Both the position numbers and the translations under genes were made by a program. DNA of 64,000 bases, taken from NCBI GenBank assembly GCA_031266415.1, contig JAISBB010000005.1:1-64000 (forward strand), written 5' to 3'. The notes beneath the pieces are model-generated. The model was not told where the DNA came from, made no database searches, and worked only from the letters and a program-made list of their open reading frames with translations. The DNA is from Oscillospiraceae bacterium (lineage in GTDB: Bacteria > Bacillota > Clostridia > Oscillospirales > Ruminococcaceae). Positions 47,192 through 58,991 of this stretch are shown here, one piece after another. How positions within the stretch are numbered: position 1 is the stretch's first letter; each line of letters begins with the position of its first letter.

Positions 47192-50100
47192 TAAATCTCT
47201 CTCCCAACTTTTCCTCCCACGATTTTTGATTACTTATAATCTTTAATTCATTGTAATCAAAAATCCCTGTTCCTGCAGGAATTACTTTCCCAATAATAAC
47301 GTTTTCTTTAAGCCCAACTAAACGATCTGTTTTTCCCTTAATTGCCGCATCAGCCAATACACGAGTTGTTTCTTGAAATGCAGCAGCAGAAAGAAAGCTG
47401 TCTGTTGCAAGAGATGCTTTGGTAATCCCAAGTAGTACAGGAACAAATGTTGCTTCTTTCAGTGAAGTTCCTTCCTTTGCATTCAGCGCATTTATTCTAT
47501 TGTTTTCTTCAATAACTTGCCCTCTCTCTACCAGTGCCCCTGTTATTAAATTTGTGTCTCCGTGGTTAAGTACTCTAAGTTTTCTAAGCATCTGGCGGAC
47601 AACCACTTCAATATGTTTATCGTTAATATCTACTCCCTGCATACGGTAAACTTTCTGAACTTCCTGAATTAAGTAATCTTGAACTGCAAGTTCACCTTTA
47701 ATTATTAATATATCATGCAAATCAGACGCACCTTCTGTAATTGCATCACCCTTTTCAATAAAGCTACCATCTTTCACCTGTAGCCCCGAACCATATGGAA
47801 TTTGGTATTTTCTTTCTTCACACGCTTCTTCATCAAACACACGTACTACTTTTGTGTTATTTGTTTCTTGAATTGTAACTCTGCCTTTTATTTCGCTTAT
47901 AATCGCCAAATGTTTGGGTTTTCGTGCTTCAAACAATTCTTCAACCCTTGGCAACCCCTGTGTAATATCTTCATCTGCAATTCCACCCGTGTGAAATGTG
48001 TGCATTGTAAGCTGTGTCCCCGGCTCACCAATTGATTGTGCTGCCACAACTCCAACGGCTTCGCCAATAATCACCTGCTTACCACTTGTTAAATTTATTC
48101 CGTAACATTTCGCACAAATTCCATGCTTTGCCTTGCAGTTTAACACCGACCTTATTTTAACTTTCGTTATTCCAGCATCAACAATTTTTTCTGCATCTTC
48201 TTCGCACATCAATATATCTTTTGGAACAATTAATTTACCAGTCTGTGGATTCACCACATCATGCAGCAAATAGCGGCCAATTAATCTGTTTTGTAATGGT
48301 TCTATCAATTCATCATAATCAACCACATCACTTACACAAAGGCCTTCTGTGGCTCCGCAGTCTTCCTCTCGAATAATAATGTCCTGCGCAACATCAACTA
48401 ATCTTCTGGTCAAATACCCAGAATCTGCCGTGCGCAGCGACATATCTGCCATACCTTTCCTGGCACCACGAGATGAAACAAAATACTCCAAAACATTTAA
48501 CCCTTCGTGGTAATTTGCCTTAATTGGTATATCTATTATAGTGCCGGTTGTATTTGCAATCAAACCTCTCATTCCAGCCAACTGCCGCAACTGATTGATG
48601 TTTCCACGTGCGCCAGAATCTACCATCATAAAAATAGGATTGTATTTATCAAAACTTCCAGTTAAAACTTGCGTTACTTTTTTAATTGTACTTTCCCAAA
48701 CCTGAATTGCCATAAACGCACGCTCTTCATCTGCAAGCAGCCCGTGTTTAAATTGATCATTTATGCTCTTAACAACTGTTTCGGCTTCTTCTATTAAAAG
48801 TCTTTTCTCAATTGGCGGAACTACATCGTTAAATGCAACTGTCATTCCGCCGCGAGTTGCATATTTAAACCCCAATAATTTAAGTTTGTCTAATACTTCC
48901 GCCGTTTTTATTGTTCCGTGAATTCTAATACATTTTCCAACAATATCTCCAAGTTTTTTTCTGTTAACCAAAAATGAAATTTCAAAGTCTAACATGTTCC
49001 CTGGGTTCGCCCTATCAACAAATCCTAAATCTTGCGGGATTGCTTCATTAAAGATTGCCCGCCCTATAGTTGTTTCTACAATTTTACTGATTTGCTTGCT
49101 CTCAACTTCACCAAATAATCTAATTTTTACCTTCGCATGCAACCCTAAATACCCCAAACTGTGTGCTATTAGTGCCTCATCAACATTTTTATATAAATTC
49201 CCTTCACCAATTTCACCTGGGCGTTCCTGTGTAAGGTAATAAATCCCAAGAACCATATCTTGTGTTGGAACAACCACAGGATTGCCATCTGATGGTTTTA
49301 ATAAATTATTGGCAGCCAACATTAGAAATCGTGCTTCAGCCTCGGCTTCTACTGAAAGTGGCACATGAACAGCCATTTGATCGCCATCGAAATCAGCATT
49401 ATAAGCTGAACAAACCAGTGGATGCAATTTTATTGCTCTTCCTTCTACCAAAACTGGCTCAAAAGCCTGAATTCCCAATCTGTGAAGTGTTGGAGCCCTG
49501 TTTAGCAACACTGGATGATCCTTTATTATATTTTCCAATGCATCCCAAACACCAGTTTTAGCGCGCTCTACCATCTTTCGCGCATTTCTAACATTCCCCG
49601 CCACACCCAGTTCAACCAACCTTTTCATAACAAAAGGCTTAAATAATTCCAAAGCCATCTCTTTTGGAAGTCCACATTGATACATTTTTAATTCCGGGCC
49701 AACAACAATTACAGAGCGGCCAGAATAATCAACTCGTTTCCCAAGTAAATTTTGCCTAAACCGCCCTTGTTTCCCTTTCAACATGTCAGAAAGAGATTTA
49801 AGTGGCCTATTGTTTGCACCAGTTATTGGTCTGCCACGGCGACCATTGTCAATTAACGCATCAACTGCCTCTTGCAACATTCTCTTTTCATTGCGAACAA
49901 TTATTTCTGGAGCATCTAGCACCATCAATTTTCGAAGGCGATTATTTCTGTTGATTACACGCCGATATAAATCATTCAAATCACTGGTTGCAAATCTACC
50001 ACCGTCAAGTTGCACCATCGGCCGTATATCTGCAGGGATCACCGGTAAAACATCCAATATCATCCATTCTGGCCGATTTTTTGAAAGTCTGAAAGACTCC

Positions 50101-50735
50101 ACCACTTCCATTCTTTTTGTTAATTTCAATCGTTTTTGATTTGAAGCAGTTTCCATAGCTTCTTTAATTTGTTCACTTAATAAATCTAAATCAACTTTTT
50201 GAAGCAATTTTTTTATTGCTTCGGCTCCCATTCCCGCCTCAAATTCATCTTCATATTTTTCTCGCATTTCTTCATATTCTGCTTCACTTAACACTTGCCC
50301 TTCAGTTAGTGGTGTTCCGCCGTCATCTATTACAGCATAAGCAGAGAAATAAAGAACCTTTTCCAACATTCTTGGAGTAATATCTAAAATCAAACCAATT
50401 TTAGAAGAAGACCCTTTAACATACCAAATATGAGAAACCGGAACAACCAATTCTACGTGACCCATCCTGGCCCTTCTAACCTTTGATTCTGTTACTTCAA
50501 CCCCACACTTGTCGCAAATTTGCCCTCCATGGCGTGCTCTTTTATATTTACCACAACTGCACTCCCAATCTTTCACTGGACCAAATATTTTCTCGCAAAA
50601 TAAACCATCGCGTTCAGGTTTAAGTGTTCTATAATTAATGGTTTCCGGCTTCTTTACTTCACCAAATGACACACTCAGAATTTGCTCTGGAGACGCCACT
50701 CCTATTTTTATTGCATCAAAATCATTACACGCCAT
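47178..50735 (-). CDS. rpoC: DNA-directed RNA polymerase beta' subunit
   Basis: The catalytic subunit of RNA polymerase. It has the N-terminal zinc site [20 protein letters not shown] (about residues 59-78), the active-site [12 protein letters not shown] carrying the three catalytic Asp, and the second zinc cluster ([13 protein letters not shown]). 1185 residues fits a Firmicute. It follows rpoB by 35 bases. Downstream it runs into plsX instead of the usual rpsL-rpsG-fusA-tuf. Confidence 0.98.
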   Translation of the reverse strand: MACNDFDAIKIGVASPEQILSVSFGEVKKPETINYRTLKPERDGLFCEKIFGPVKDWECSCGKYKRARHGGQICDKCGVEVTESKVRRARMGHVELVVPVSHIWYVKGSSSKIGLILDITPRMLEKVLYFSAYAVIDDGGTPLTEGQVLSEAEYEEMREKYEDEFEAGMGAEAIKKLLQKVDLDLLSEQIKEAMETASNQKRLKLTKRMEVVESFRLSKNRPEWMILDVLPVIPADIRPMVQLDGGRFATSDLNDLYRRVINRNNRLRKLMVLDAPEIIVRNEKRMLQEAVDALIDNGRRGRPITGANNRPLKSLSDMLKGKQGRFRQNLLGKRVDYSGRSVIVVGPELKMYQCGLPKEMALELFKPFVMKRLVELGVAGNVRNARKMVERAKTGVWDALENIIKDHPVLLNRAPTLHRLGIQAFEPVLVEGRAIKLHPLVCSAYNADFDGDQMAVHVPLSVEAEAEARFLMLAANNLLKPSDGNPVVVPTQDMVLGIYYLTQERPGEIGEGNLYKNVDEALIAHSLGYLGLHAKVKIRLFGEVESKQISKIVETTIGRAIFNEAIPQDLGFVDRANPGNMLDFEISFLVNRKKLGDIVGKCIRIHGTIKTAEVLDKLKLLGFKYATRGGMTVAFNDVVPPIEKRLLIEEAETVVKSINDQFKHGLLADEERAFMAIQVWESTIKKVTQVLTGSFDKYNPIFMMVDSGARGNINQLRQLAGMRGLIANTTGTIIDIPIKANYHEGLNVLEYFVSSRGARKGMADMSLRTADSGYLTRRLVDVAQDIIIREEDCGATEGLCVSDVVDYDELIEPLQNRLIGRYLLHDVVNPQTGKLIVPKDILMCEEDAEKIVDAGITKVKIRSVLNCKAKHGICAKCYGINLTSGKQVIIGEAVGVVAAQSIGEPGTQLTMHTFHTGGIADEDITQGLPRVEELFEARKPKHLAIISEIKGRVTIQETNNTKVVRVFDEEACEERKYQIPYGSGLQVKDGSFIEKGDAITEGASDLHDILIIKGELAVQDYLIQEVQKVYRMQGVDINDKHIEVVVRQMLRKLRVLNHGDTNLITGALVERGQVIEENNRINALNAKEGTSLKEATFVPVLLGITKASLATDSFLSAAAFQETTRVLADAAIKGKTDRLVGLKENVIIGKVIPAGTGIFDYNELKIISNQKSWEEKLGERFIESY

Positions 50736-50770
50736 TAAAACAATTCCCTCCGCAACAATTTCTGTGAATT

Positions 50771-53700
50771 TTACAGATCTTCAAGCGCTACATCCATTCT
50801 TTCAATCAATTCTGACTTAACTCCCATCCCATCCTCAGAATCAATATCATCAATATATTCTGGCTCAAATTCAGTTACTTCTTCTTCCAACAGCTTTAAA
50901 TCAGCTTCTATGGGCATAAATGCTTCTTGATCTTTTTCTTCAAACATATGATCCATGTCAATTTCTGCACAGTTTTTGTCTAAAATCTGAATTGAAAGTC
51001 CCAATGACAGCAACTCTTTAACCAATACTTTAAAAGATTCCGGTAACCCTGCCTTCGGAATATTTTTCCCTTTAACAATTGCCTCATATGTTTTAACTCT
51101 TCCAATTATATCATCTGATTTAACTGTTAGAATTTCTTGTAGAGTGTATGCTGCCCCATAAGCTTCTAGCGCCCAAACTTCCATTTCCCCAAATCTTTGG
51201 CCGCCAAATTGCGCCTTGCCACCAAGTGGTTGTTGCGTAACTAAAGAATAGGGCCCCGTTGAACGTGCATGAATTTTATCATCAACAAGATGGTGCAATT
51301 TAAGAAAGTACATATACCCAACAGTTATTTCGTTGTCAAATGGCTCACCAGTTCTTCCATCGTAAAGCACTTTTTTCCCACTTTTGTTTTGCCCAAGCTC
51401 AATGAACCCTTCCACCGCGTCTTTCTCGGTTGCACCATCAAACACCGGGGTCATTATATGCACACCAAATTCTTTCGCAATCCAGCCCATGTGCACTTCT
51501 AAAACTTGCCCCATATTCATTCGTGCAGGCACTCCTAAGGGATTAAGAACAATATCTACAGGAGTTCCATCTGGTAAAAAGGGCATGTCTTCTTGTGGCA
51601 AAATTTTAGCAACAACGCCTTTATTTCCGTGCCGCCCTGCCATTTTATCTCCCACAGAAATCTTACGCTTTTGTGCTATATAGCACCTAACAATCATATT
51701 AATACCAGGGTCAAGCTCGTCACAATTATCACGTGTAAAAGTTTTAACATCAACAACTGTTCCATACTCTCCATGCGGCACCCTCAAAGAAGTATCTCTC
51801 ACCTCTCTTGCTTTTTCTCCAAAAATTGCACGTAATAATCGCTCTTCGGCAGTCAATTCTGTTTCTCCTTTGGGCGTTACCTTCCCAACAAGAATATCTC
51901 CTGCTCTTACTTCAGCTCCGACCCTAATTATTCCGCGCTCGTCTAAATCTTTTATGGCATCATCCCCAACATTGGGAACTTCTCTTGTAATTTCTTCTTT
52001 CCCCAATTTTGTGTCGCGCGCCTCAAGCTTATATTCTTCAATGTGAATTGAAGTAAATACATCATCTTTAACCAAGCGCTCACTTAGTAAAATAGCATCC
52101 TCATAATTGTATCCTTCCCAAATCATAAACGCAATCAAAACGTTTCTCCCCAGGCTTATTTCTCCATTTTTAGTAGAAGGTCCGTCTGCAATCACTTGCC
52201 CTTGTTCTACTCTTTCACCTTCACCAACAATTGGGTATTGATTTATGCAAGTGTCTTGATTAGATCTCATAAATTTTAATAAATTATATTCATCAATACC
52301 GTTTTCGTCATTTTGTATCTTAATAGAGCAAGCTGTTACACTTTTAACAATTCCTGCACTTTTTGCCAAAACAATCACGCCAGAGTCGACCGCCGCTTTA
52401 TATTCCATTCCCGTTGCAACAAGCGGTGCCTCTGGAACCAAAAGAGGAACTGCCTGTTTTTGCATGTTTGAAGCCATTAATGCACGATTCGCATCATCAT
52501 TTTCTAAAAATGGAATCATAGCAGTTGCAACAGAAACCACCATTTTCGGCGAAACATCCATATAATCAACTGCTTCACGCTCAATTTCAATAATTTTATC
52601 TCTGCGGCGCGCATTTACAAAAGGTCTAAGAAGTACTCCATTTTCATCAATCGGTTCGTTTGCTTGTGCAATAATAAAAGAATCTTCAACGTCTGCGGCA
52701 ATATACTCAATTTCATATAGAACTTTTCCAGTTCCACACTCAACCTTCATATATGGCGCTTCAATAAATCCATATTTGTTTGTTCGCGCATATGTTGCAA
52801 GGTAAGAAATTAACCCAATATTGGGTCCTTCTGGCGTTTCTATTGCACACATTCTTCCGTAATGAGAGTAGTGAACATCCCGCACTTCATACCCCGCTCT
52901 ATCTCGAGAAAGTCCACCCGGCCCCAATGCCGAAAGGCGCCTTTTGTGAGTTAGCTCTGCAAGTGGATTAATTTGGTCCATGAATTGAGAAAGTGGAGAA
53001 GACCCAAAAAATTCTTTAATTGCGGCAACCACAGGCCTAATATTAATTAACGCTTGCGGTGTGATAATATCAAGGTCTTGCATTTGCACAAGCATTCTTT
53101 CTCTTGTTGCTCTTTCAAGTCTAGAGAGTCCTACTTTAAATTGATTTTGAAGAAGCTCCCCAACCGACCTAATTCTGCGATTCCCCAAATGATCGATGTC
53201 ATCTACTTCACCAACACCATCTCGTACATTCAAAAAATAACTAATTGCCGCCAAAATATCAGATGTTGTTATATATTGCGGAATCAAATCGTCTTTACGT
53301 GCCTTTAATATATCTTTTAGTTCACCTTGCTCACTATTCTCCAAAATCTCTTGCAAAACATCATATGAAACCTTTTCATCTAGTTCCATTTCCTCTAATT
53401 CTGCTAGCGAAATATCAACAAATCTCCGAATATCAACCATCTTATTTGAAATAACTACAACCTTTTTCTCATCCCAATCTAAAACCACTCTATTTACACC
53501 AGCATCTTCAACTTTTTGTGCTTGTTCTTTGGTGATTACAGTTCCTGCATCAATAAGTACCTCACCCGTAGACTGATCAACAATATCTTCTGCCAATCTT
53601 TTCCCCACAATACGTGGAATCAAAGTCAATTTTTTATTGTATTTATAGCGCCCAACACGCCGCGTATCATAACGCCTGGGGTCAAAAAACAACCTTTCAA

Positions 53701-54466
53701 AATGAGCAGCGGCTCCCTCAACCGATTGAGGCTCACCGGGCCGCAATTTTTTATAAATTTCTATTAATGCTTCGTTGCGCGAACTTGATGGGTCTTTTGA
53801 AAACGAAGCTTGAAGTACATCACTTTCCCCAAAATATTTTAAAATCTCCTCATTCTCTACCATCCCCAACGCTCTAATCAGAACTGTTATAGCTATTTTT
53901 CGATTTTTATCTATTCGCGCGAATGCACGTCCATTTGAATCAATTTCAAATTCCAACCAAGCGCCCCTATTGGGAATAATTGTACAAGAAACCAATTTGC
54001 TACCAGATTTATCATATGCGGAAGAGTAATAAACACCAGGTGACCTAACAAGTTGTGAAACAACAACACGCTCTGCACCGTTTATAACAAATGTACCTTT
54101 GTCTGTCATAAGTGGCAAATCGCACATGAAAATTTCTTGCTCTTTAATTTCTCCACTTTCTTTATTTAATAGCCTAATTTTTACTCGCAACGGAGCTGCA
54201 TATGTTGCATCTTGCTCTTTGCACTCCTCTATAGTGTGTATTGGCTGTTGCTCTAATTTAAAACTCACAAAACTTAAGACTAAATTCCCAGAATAATCTG
54301 TAATCGGCTCCATATCTTTAAAATTTTCTTCCAATCCTTCTTTAAGAAACCAATCATAGGAATCTTTTTGCACTCTTATTAAATTTGGCATTTCCAGTTC
54401 GTTTTTTATCTTTGCAAAACTCATTCTGGTATTCTTTCCAAATTTAACTTCCTTTGTGTTTAACAT
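50771..54466 (-). CDS. rpoB: DNA-directed RNA polymerase beta subunit
   Basis: The 1231-residue beta subunit. The rifampicin-binding region reads [18 protein letters not shown] then [14 protein letters not shown], with Asp516, His526 and Ser531 (E. coli numbering) conserved. The next conserved stretch is [17 protein letters not shown], with Ala where E. coli has Pro564. C-terminal [20 protein letters not shown] is conserved. ATG 54464-54466 ([10 protein letters not shown]) was chosen because GGAGG lies 11 bases upstream; a GTG six codons earlier overlaps that site. A promoter lies at 54528-54556, and rplJ/rplL are not adjacent. Confidence 0.98.
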   Translation of the reverse strand: MLNTKEVKFGKNTRMSFAKIKNELEMPNLIRVQKDSYDWFLKEGLEENFKDMEPITDYSGNLVLSFVSFKLEQQPIHTIEECKEQDATYAAPLRVKIRLLNKESGEIKEQEIFMCDLPLMTDKGTFVINGAERVVVSQLVRSPGVYYSSAYDKSGSKLVSCTIIPNRGAWLEFEIDSNGRAFARIDKNRKIAITVLIRALGMVENEEILKYFGESDVLQASFSKDPSSSRNEALIEIYKKLRPGEPQSVEGAAAHFERLFFDPRRYDTRRVGRYKYNKKLTLIPRIVGKRLAEDIVDQSTGEVLIDAGTVITKEQAQKVEDAGVNRVVLDWDEKKVVVISNKMVDIRRFVDISLAELEEMELDEKVSYDVLQEILENSEQGELKDILKARKDDLIPQYITTSDILAAISYFLNVRDGVGEVDDIDHLGNRRIRSVGELLQNQFKVGLSRLERATRERMLVQMQDLDIITPQALINIRPVVAAIKEFFGSSPLSQFMDQINPLAELTHKRRLSALGPGGLSRDRAGYEVRDVHYSHYGRMCAIETPEGPNIGLISYLATYARTNKYGFIEAPYMKVECGTGKVLYEIEYIAADVEDSFIIAQANEPIDENGVLLRPFVNARRRDKIIEIEREAVDYMDVSPKMVVSVATAMIPFLENDDANRALMASNMQKQAVPLLVPEAPLVATGMEYKAAVDSGVIVLAKSAGIVKSVTACSIKIQNDENGIDEYNLLKFMRSNQDTCINQYPIVGEGERVEQGQVIADGPSTKNGEISLGRNVLIAFMIWEGYNYEDAILLSERLVKDDVFTSIHIEEYKLEARDTKLGKEEITREVPNVGDDAIKDLDERGIIRVGAEVRAGDILVGKVTPKGETELTAEERLLRAIFGEKAREVRDTSLRVPHGEYGTVVDVKTFTRDNCDELDPGINMIVRCYIAQKRKISVGDKMAGRHGNKGVVAKILPQEDMPFLPDGTPVDIVLNPLGVPARMNMGQVLEVHMGWIAKEFGVHIMTPVFDGATEKDAVEGFIELGQNKSGKKVLYDGRTGEPFDNEITVGYMYFLKLHHLVDDKIHARSTGPYSLVTQQPLGGKAQFGGQRFGEMEVWALEAYGAAYTLQEILTVKSDDIIGRVKTYEAIVKGKNIPKAGLPESFKVLVKELLSLGLSIQILDKNCAEIDMDHMFEEKDQEAFMPIEADLKLLEEEVTEFEPEYIDDIDSEDGMGVKSELIERMDVALEDL

Positions 54467-54527
54467 ACCTAATTTCTCCTCCACATATCAGAACACTATA
54501 TACACTTAAAAACAAACACACTTGGCA

Positions 54528-54556
54528 ATTGTAACATAAACTCGTAAGACTGTAAA
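54528..54556 (-). promoter_or_regulatory. Sigma-A type promoter of rpoB
   Basis: TTTACA and TACAAT on the minus strand are separated by exactly 17 bases, with the -10 ending about 61 bases before the rpoB ATG. This lies in a 140-base gap after the ABC exporter gene, so the rpoBC run can be transcribed on its own. Confidence 0.65.
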
Positions 54557-54606
54557 TGCGCATTTAGTTATATTTACATCACTACTAGGCTTTCAATGGC
54601 CGTGAA

Positions 54607-56358
54607 TTAATATTTATAGAGTTGTTTATAAATTCCATTTTTCGCCAGCAATTCTTCGTGTGTTCCCTCTTCCGCAATTTTTCCGTCACTTAATACAAAA
54701 ATTTTATCTGAATCTTTTATTGTTGAAAGCCTCTGCGCAATACTTATTGTTGTTCGCCCTTTACAAAGGTCTTTCAAAGAATTCTGCACAATTAGTTCGT
54801 TTTCCGTATCTAAGGCAGATGTAGCCTCATCCAGAATTAAGATTGGTGCGTTTTTTAAAAATGTTCTAGCAATGCTAATTCGCTGCTTTTGCCCGCCAGA
54901 AAGCCGCGATCCACGTTCTCCCACTTGCGTTTGATATTCTCGTTCCATTTTAGAAATAAATTCGTCGGCTCCCGCTCTTTTCGCCGCTTCAACTATCTCT
55001 TCCATGGTTGCTCTTTCTTTTGCGTACGCAATGTTTTCAGCAATAGTACCCGCAAAAAGATATATGTCTTGCTGAATAATTCCAATATTCGCCCTAAGAG
55101 ATTCTTTGGTAACCGTTTTTGTATCTACACCATCTATCAAAATTCGTCCTTCACTAACGTCATAAAACCTTGGTATTAAATTGCAAAGTGTACTTTTCCC
55201 AATTCCAGAAATTCCAACAAACGCAACCTTTTCTCCGGCCTTAATGTGAATATCAAGACCATTTAAAACGGCATCATTGGCACCATCATAATAAAACCGC
55301 ACATTCTCAAATTCAATTTCGCCTTTTACGGCAACGAATTTTTTCAGAGCCTTGGGACTCCGCTCCGTTGGTTTATCTAAAACACTTTTCACTCGCAAAA
55401 CACTTGTAACCCCTTCTTGCATACGCTCTATAGTATCTGTAAGCTTAAACATTGCATCAACCAACATATCTACATAAAGCACATACCCCATTAAATCTGC
55501 CGCACAAATATAATTTATCCTAATGAAAAATATACCAGCACCAACAACCGCAACATACACAAGACCTTCCACAAAGACCATTCCCGCAACAAATCGCGAA
55601 ATTACTATATTTAATTGCAAGCGCGATTTAAGGAATTCATCGCTACTTTTTTTAAACTTAAAGCATTCTTTTCCTTCATTCCCAAATGCTTTCGCTGTTT
55701 TAATGCCAAGCAAACTATCTTCTGCACTAGCATTTAACTCACCCATTTTCTGCCGCGCTATTAACATCGATTTATGGAACATTTTATTAAAATACATAAT
55801 AAACAACATTACCACACCCAGAACCGAAAACACAATTAGAGTTAACGGCACATTTGTTTTTAATAAAATTATAAATGCACCAATTGCCTTTAAAATAATG
55901 CTCGCAACATCAATAATGAAGTGATGTGTAATATCTCCAACGTCCTTTAAGTCAGTAGTTATTCTTGAAATCAATTGGCCAATTTTATTCCTATCAAAAT
56001 AAGAGAACGGAAGATATTGGATATGGGAAAACAAATCACGCCTTAAATCATTTTCCATCCGGAACCCCATTTTATGCCCAAAAAGCGTTGAATAAGACAT
56101 ACCTAACGAACTTATCAATGCGGAAACAAGTAAAATAACCATACACAACACAACAATACGATTGTTTTCTAATATTTCATTGCTCTGCAGTACTATTTTA
56201 ATTACCTGCGGGAAAATCAACCAACTTAACGTTCCAAGCATCGTGAAGAACAAATCTAAGATTAACAAATTTTTATATGGTTTTAAATAGCCTCGTGCCC
56301 AATTTATAAGTTGCCATGTGGTATATTTTCTTTTGTCAGCCGTTACTGTTTCTGTCAT
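54607..56358 (-). CDS. ABC exporter, fused permease and ATPase
   Basis: A 583-residue half-transporter with an N-terminal membrane domain of about six helices (residues 25-315) and a C-terminal ATPase: Walker A GISGIGKSTLC, Q-loop IIQQDIYLFAGT, signature RLSGGQKQRISIA, Walker B LILDEATSALD, and the H-loop region IAQRLSTIKDSD, where a Gln replaces the more common His-containing AHRLST. It resembles lipid/multidrug exporters of the MsbA type; the cargo is unknown. A homodimer is likely since no second half-transporter is adjacent. It overlaps radC by 23 bases. Confidence 0.9.
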   Translation of the reverse strand: MTETVTADKRKYTTWQLINWARGYLKPYKNLLILDLFFTMLGTLSWLIFPQVIKIVLQSNEILENNRIVVLCMVILLVSALISSLGMSYSTLFGHKMGFRMENDLRRDLFSHIQYLPFSYFDRNKIGQLISRITTDLKDVGDITHHFIIDVASIILKAIGAFIILLKTNVPLTLIVFSVLGVVMLFIMYFNKMFHKSMLIARQKMGELNASAEDSLLGIKTAKAFGNEGKECFKFKKSSDEFLKSRLQLNIVISRFVAGMVFVEGLVYVAVVGAGIFFIRINYICAADLMGYVLYVDMLVDAMFKLTDTIERMQEGVTSVLRVKSVLDKPTERSPKALKKFVAVKGEIEFENVRFYYDGANDAVLNGLDIHIKAGEKVAFVGISGIGKSTLCNLIPRFYDVSEGRILIDGVDTKTVTKESLRANIGIIQQDIYLFAGTIAENIAYAKERATMEEIVEAAKRAGADEFISKMEREYQTQVGERGSRLSGGQKQRISIARTFLKNAPILILDEATSALDTENELIVQNSLKDLCKGRTTISIAQRLSTIKDSDKIFVLSDGKIAEEGTHEELLAKNGIYKQLYKY

Positions 56359-57031
56359 CTAATAACAACCCCATTTCTTTCATTGATGCATACTCACTTC
56401 CCGATACAATAATATGGTCCACAACGTTTACATTAATGGATTTTAGCATGTTCTTTAAGTTTTTAGTGAAATACATATCATTACTAGATGGCATAGGCAA
56501 CCCTGCAGGATGATTATGACAAAGAATAACACTAGATGCATCATTTAATACAATATATTGGATAATTTTGCGCCACGAGACACCAACACTGTTAACTTCA
56601 CCTTCAAACAAACTATCCATTGCTGTAACATTCAAGCGATCGTCTAAGCAAAGAACATAAAGCTGTTCTTTCTGCTGCCCCTCGAACCGCGATATCATAA
56701 ATTCAGCAATTTTTCTTGTATCTTTAAAAAACTTTTTGTTGTGACTTTGTAACTTACAATACCTTGCAGTGGCCATAATCAATTTTAACAACACTGCCAC
56801 ATTTTCTCCAACCCCATTTTCTTTAATTAACAGTTCATACGGAGCATCTAGGACATTCGAAAGTGAACCAAATTTCTTAATTAATTTGTGTGCTAATTCG
56901 TTTGTATCTTTTTGTGGAACAGCAAAGAAAAGAAGTAATTCAAGCACTTCATGCTCAGCGAAATTTTTAAGTTCACCATTCTTAAACTTCTGCTTTACTC
57001 TTGCCCTATGTCCTTTATGCAGATTTTCCAT
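56336..57031 (-). CDS. radC: RadC family protein (JAB-domain)
   Basis: A 231-residue RadC/YicR-type protein. It shows an N-terminal helix-hairpin-helix region (about residues 30-75) and a JAB/MPN metalloprotease-like domain with HNHPAGLPMPSSNDMYFT near residue 175, which carries the metal-binding His and Asp. Despite the name its role in DNA repair is not established. The ATG lies 43 bases after the DUF5711 gene. Confidence 0.92.
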   Translation of the reverse strand: MENLHKGHRARVKQKFKNGELKNFAEHEVLELLLFFAVPQKDTNELAHKLIKKFGSLSNVLDAPYELLIKENGVGENVAVLLKLIMATARYCKLQSHNKKFFKDTRKIAEFMISRFEGQQKEQLYVLCLDDRLNVTAMDSLFEGEVNSVGVSWRKIIQYIVLNDASSVILCHNHPAGLPMPSSNDMYFTKNLKNMLKSINVNVVDHIIVSGSEYASMKEMGLLLDDRNSNG

Positions 57032-57073
57032 GTAATAACTTCACCCAATCAGCGCAACTGTTACTATTCCCCA

Positions 57074-58222
57074 TCAAAATTCTACCCGGCTCAACTCATT
57101 AGCACTAACCAAAAACAGATACTTGCCAATGCAAATAAAATCATATATTGGAACGTTACAATTATAGCTTTTTACCCTCTCTAAGTGTTTATTAAACAAT
57201 AGAATGTTTTTTTCAGTTAAAATTCCGATATTATTTTTCGAACATTTAATTGATTTTAATTCTTCTTCATTTATTTTGGTACTACCCAACTGATTTCCAT
57301 CACTTCCGAAGGCAATAACTTTAAACGAATTATTTATTCCATAATCTTCAAAACAAAGCGCGACTAAACCAGCATTACAATCAAATACTCTCAAATCTGC
57401 CCCATTAAATTTAAAAGTATTAATCAATTTTAAGGCGGAATTTAAAAAATAAACATTACTGTCTGTAACAACAACAACTCTACCACCAGTTGTATATTCT
57501 ACATGATACACCACATCTTCTGTATCAAATTTTTTTTTCAATTTCCCACTTGCAATATCAAAAAGACCAACAGAAGTGCACGGTTCGCCAGCTACACTAC
57601 TTAAAGAAAGCAACAAGAGCTCTCGTGAATCATTAGAAAAGGCAGCCATTAAAGCATAAGTTTGATTAAAATGCCACTCAATTTGATGATTTCCACTTTT
57701 GTTTTTTATGTGTACATTGGAAACGTGGTGGCCTGAATCTTCTATTACAGCCATTTTCCCATCGGGGGCCATTTCCACACTATATACAGTTCCTTTATTT
57801 TGTTCACTATGAAGCCTTACAAATTTATTATAAACATTTATATTACCATTCACCCCATCATAAACTGCCAGTTGTTTTCCATTGTGTGTAACTCCACCAC
57901 TACTTGCACTATGTTTAACATCAAGAAATTTTGCTGCATTGCGTGCACTATAAATAGAAACACTATTTTCACTAATTAACAACAAATTCCCGGAAAAGTC
58001 CTCTAATTTTATAGGTTCATCCATCACGTACCGCGGAAAACAAGTGCTCCCAATTAGGCTTACATATTCAAGAGAAACCATATTAAACGCGTAATTTATT
58101 GCATCTTTAAAGTACCAGAAAAATATTGCACTTAACACCAAAAGCAAAGAAAATATTAATACTTTTGATCTTTTTTTTCTCTTTGTTTTTTTGCGCATGT
58201 TCTCCAGTTCGTTTTTCCGCAT
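57074..58222 (-). CDS. DUF5711-type membrane-anchored beta-propeller-like protein
   Basis: A 382-residue protein with a very basic N-terminus (RKKTKRKKRSK), one membrane helix (about residues 22-40) and an outer part with repeated beta segments such as VSIYSARNAAKFL and VGLFDIASGKLKKKF, as in WD40-like propellers. The layout fits the DUF5711 family of Clostridia, whose function is unknown. It lies between truA and radC in a run of housekeeping genes, as often seen for this family. Confidence 0.75.
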   Translation of the reverse strand: MRKNELENMRKKTKRKKRSKVLIFSLLLVLSAIFFWYFKDAINYAFNMVSLEYVSLIGSTCFPRYVMDEPIKLEDFSGNLLLISENSVSIYSARNAAKFLDVKHSASSGGVTHNGKQLAVYDGVNGNINVYNKFVRLHSEQNKGTVYSVEMAPDGKMAVIEDSGHHVSNVHIKNKSGNHQIEWHFNQTYALMAAFSNDSRELLLLSLSSVAGEPCTSVGLFDIASGKLKKKFDTEDVVYHVEYTTGGRVVVVTDSNVYFLNSALKLINTFKFNGADLRVFDCNAGLVALCFEDYGINNSFKVIAFGSDGNQLGSTKINEEELKSIKCSKNNIGILTEKNILLFNKHLERVKSYNCNVPIYDFICIGKYLFLVSANELSRVEF

Positions 58223-58241
58223 GGTGTTTTTCTCCTCGGGT

Positions 58242-58991
58242 TTAGTAGATAACTTTATTTAAATAAAGCCCACATGCCGGCACAACGCGACTTGCCCCAC
58301 TTCTTTTTCCACTTGCAAGCAAATTTAAAATATCTTGCTCGTTTTTTTTATTGCGAGCGAACTCAATTAATGTCCCTATCATAATTCGAACCATCTTATA
58401 AAGGAATCCGTTTCCACTAACACGAAACAGCAACATCTCGGCTGTTTTGCTCACTTCAAAATAATATATCTCACGAATTGTATTCATTCCCCCACTACCT
58501 TGTGCACTTAATGACTTAAAATCATGCTCACCCACAAAACACGTTGCCAAATTGTTTAATTTCACAGGGTTTGGATCGCCTTTGCAGAAATAAACCAACC
58601 CATCTAAAAATGGATCGCAAAATCGTTGATTAGAAAGTTTGTATATATATTCTTTAGTTTTCACGGCATATCTAGCATGAAAATCTGGGGGTTTTTCTTC
58701 ATAATTTTTAACTACAATATCCCCAGGCAATCTTGCATTTAAAGCTTTAACTAAATTTTCGCCAGAAATTACATGCGGTGTTTTAAACCCAACAAAATAT
58801 TCGTTTGCATGTGCCCCCGAGTCTGTTCTGGAACAACCTTTAATTTCAATCTGGTGGCCCAACAGATCTTGAATAGCTGCTTGCAAAACACTTTGCACAG
58901 AAACCGCATTTTTTTGCACTTGAAAGCCATGATAATTTCTACCACAATATGATATTTTAAGCAACAAATTCCTCACAATTGAACTCGCCAC
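58242..58991 (-). CDS. truA: tRNA pseudouridine synthase A
   Basis: TruA modifies positions 38-40 of tRNA anticodon stems. The ISYCGRNYHGFQVQ block (near residue 13), the catalytic Asp in CSRTDSGAHAN (near 56) and RVSGNGFLYKMVRIMIGTLIE (near 195) are diagnostic. 249 residues. It overlaps the end of ecfT by 19 bases; the ecfA-ecfA'-ecfT-truA order is classical in Firmicutes. Confidence 0.96.
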   Translation of the reverse strand: MASSIVRNLLLKISYCGRNYHGFQVQKNAVSVQSVLQAAIQDLLGHQIEIKGCSRTDSGAHANEYFVGFKTPHVISGENLVKALNARLPGDIVVKNYEEKPPDFHARYAVKTKEYIYKLSNQRFCDPFLDGLVYFCKGDPNPVKLNNLATCFVGEHDFKSLSAQGSGGMNTIREIYYFEVSKTAEMLLFRVSGNGFLYKMVRIMIGTLIEFARNKKNEQDILNLLASGKRSGASRVVPACGLYLNKVIY

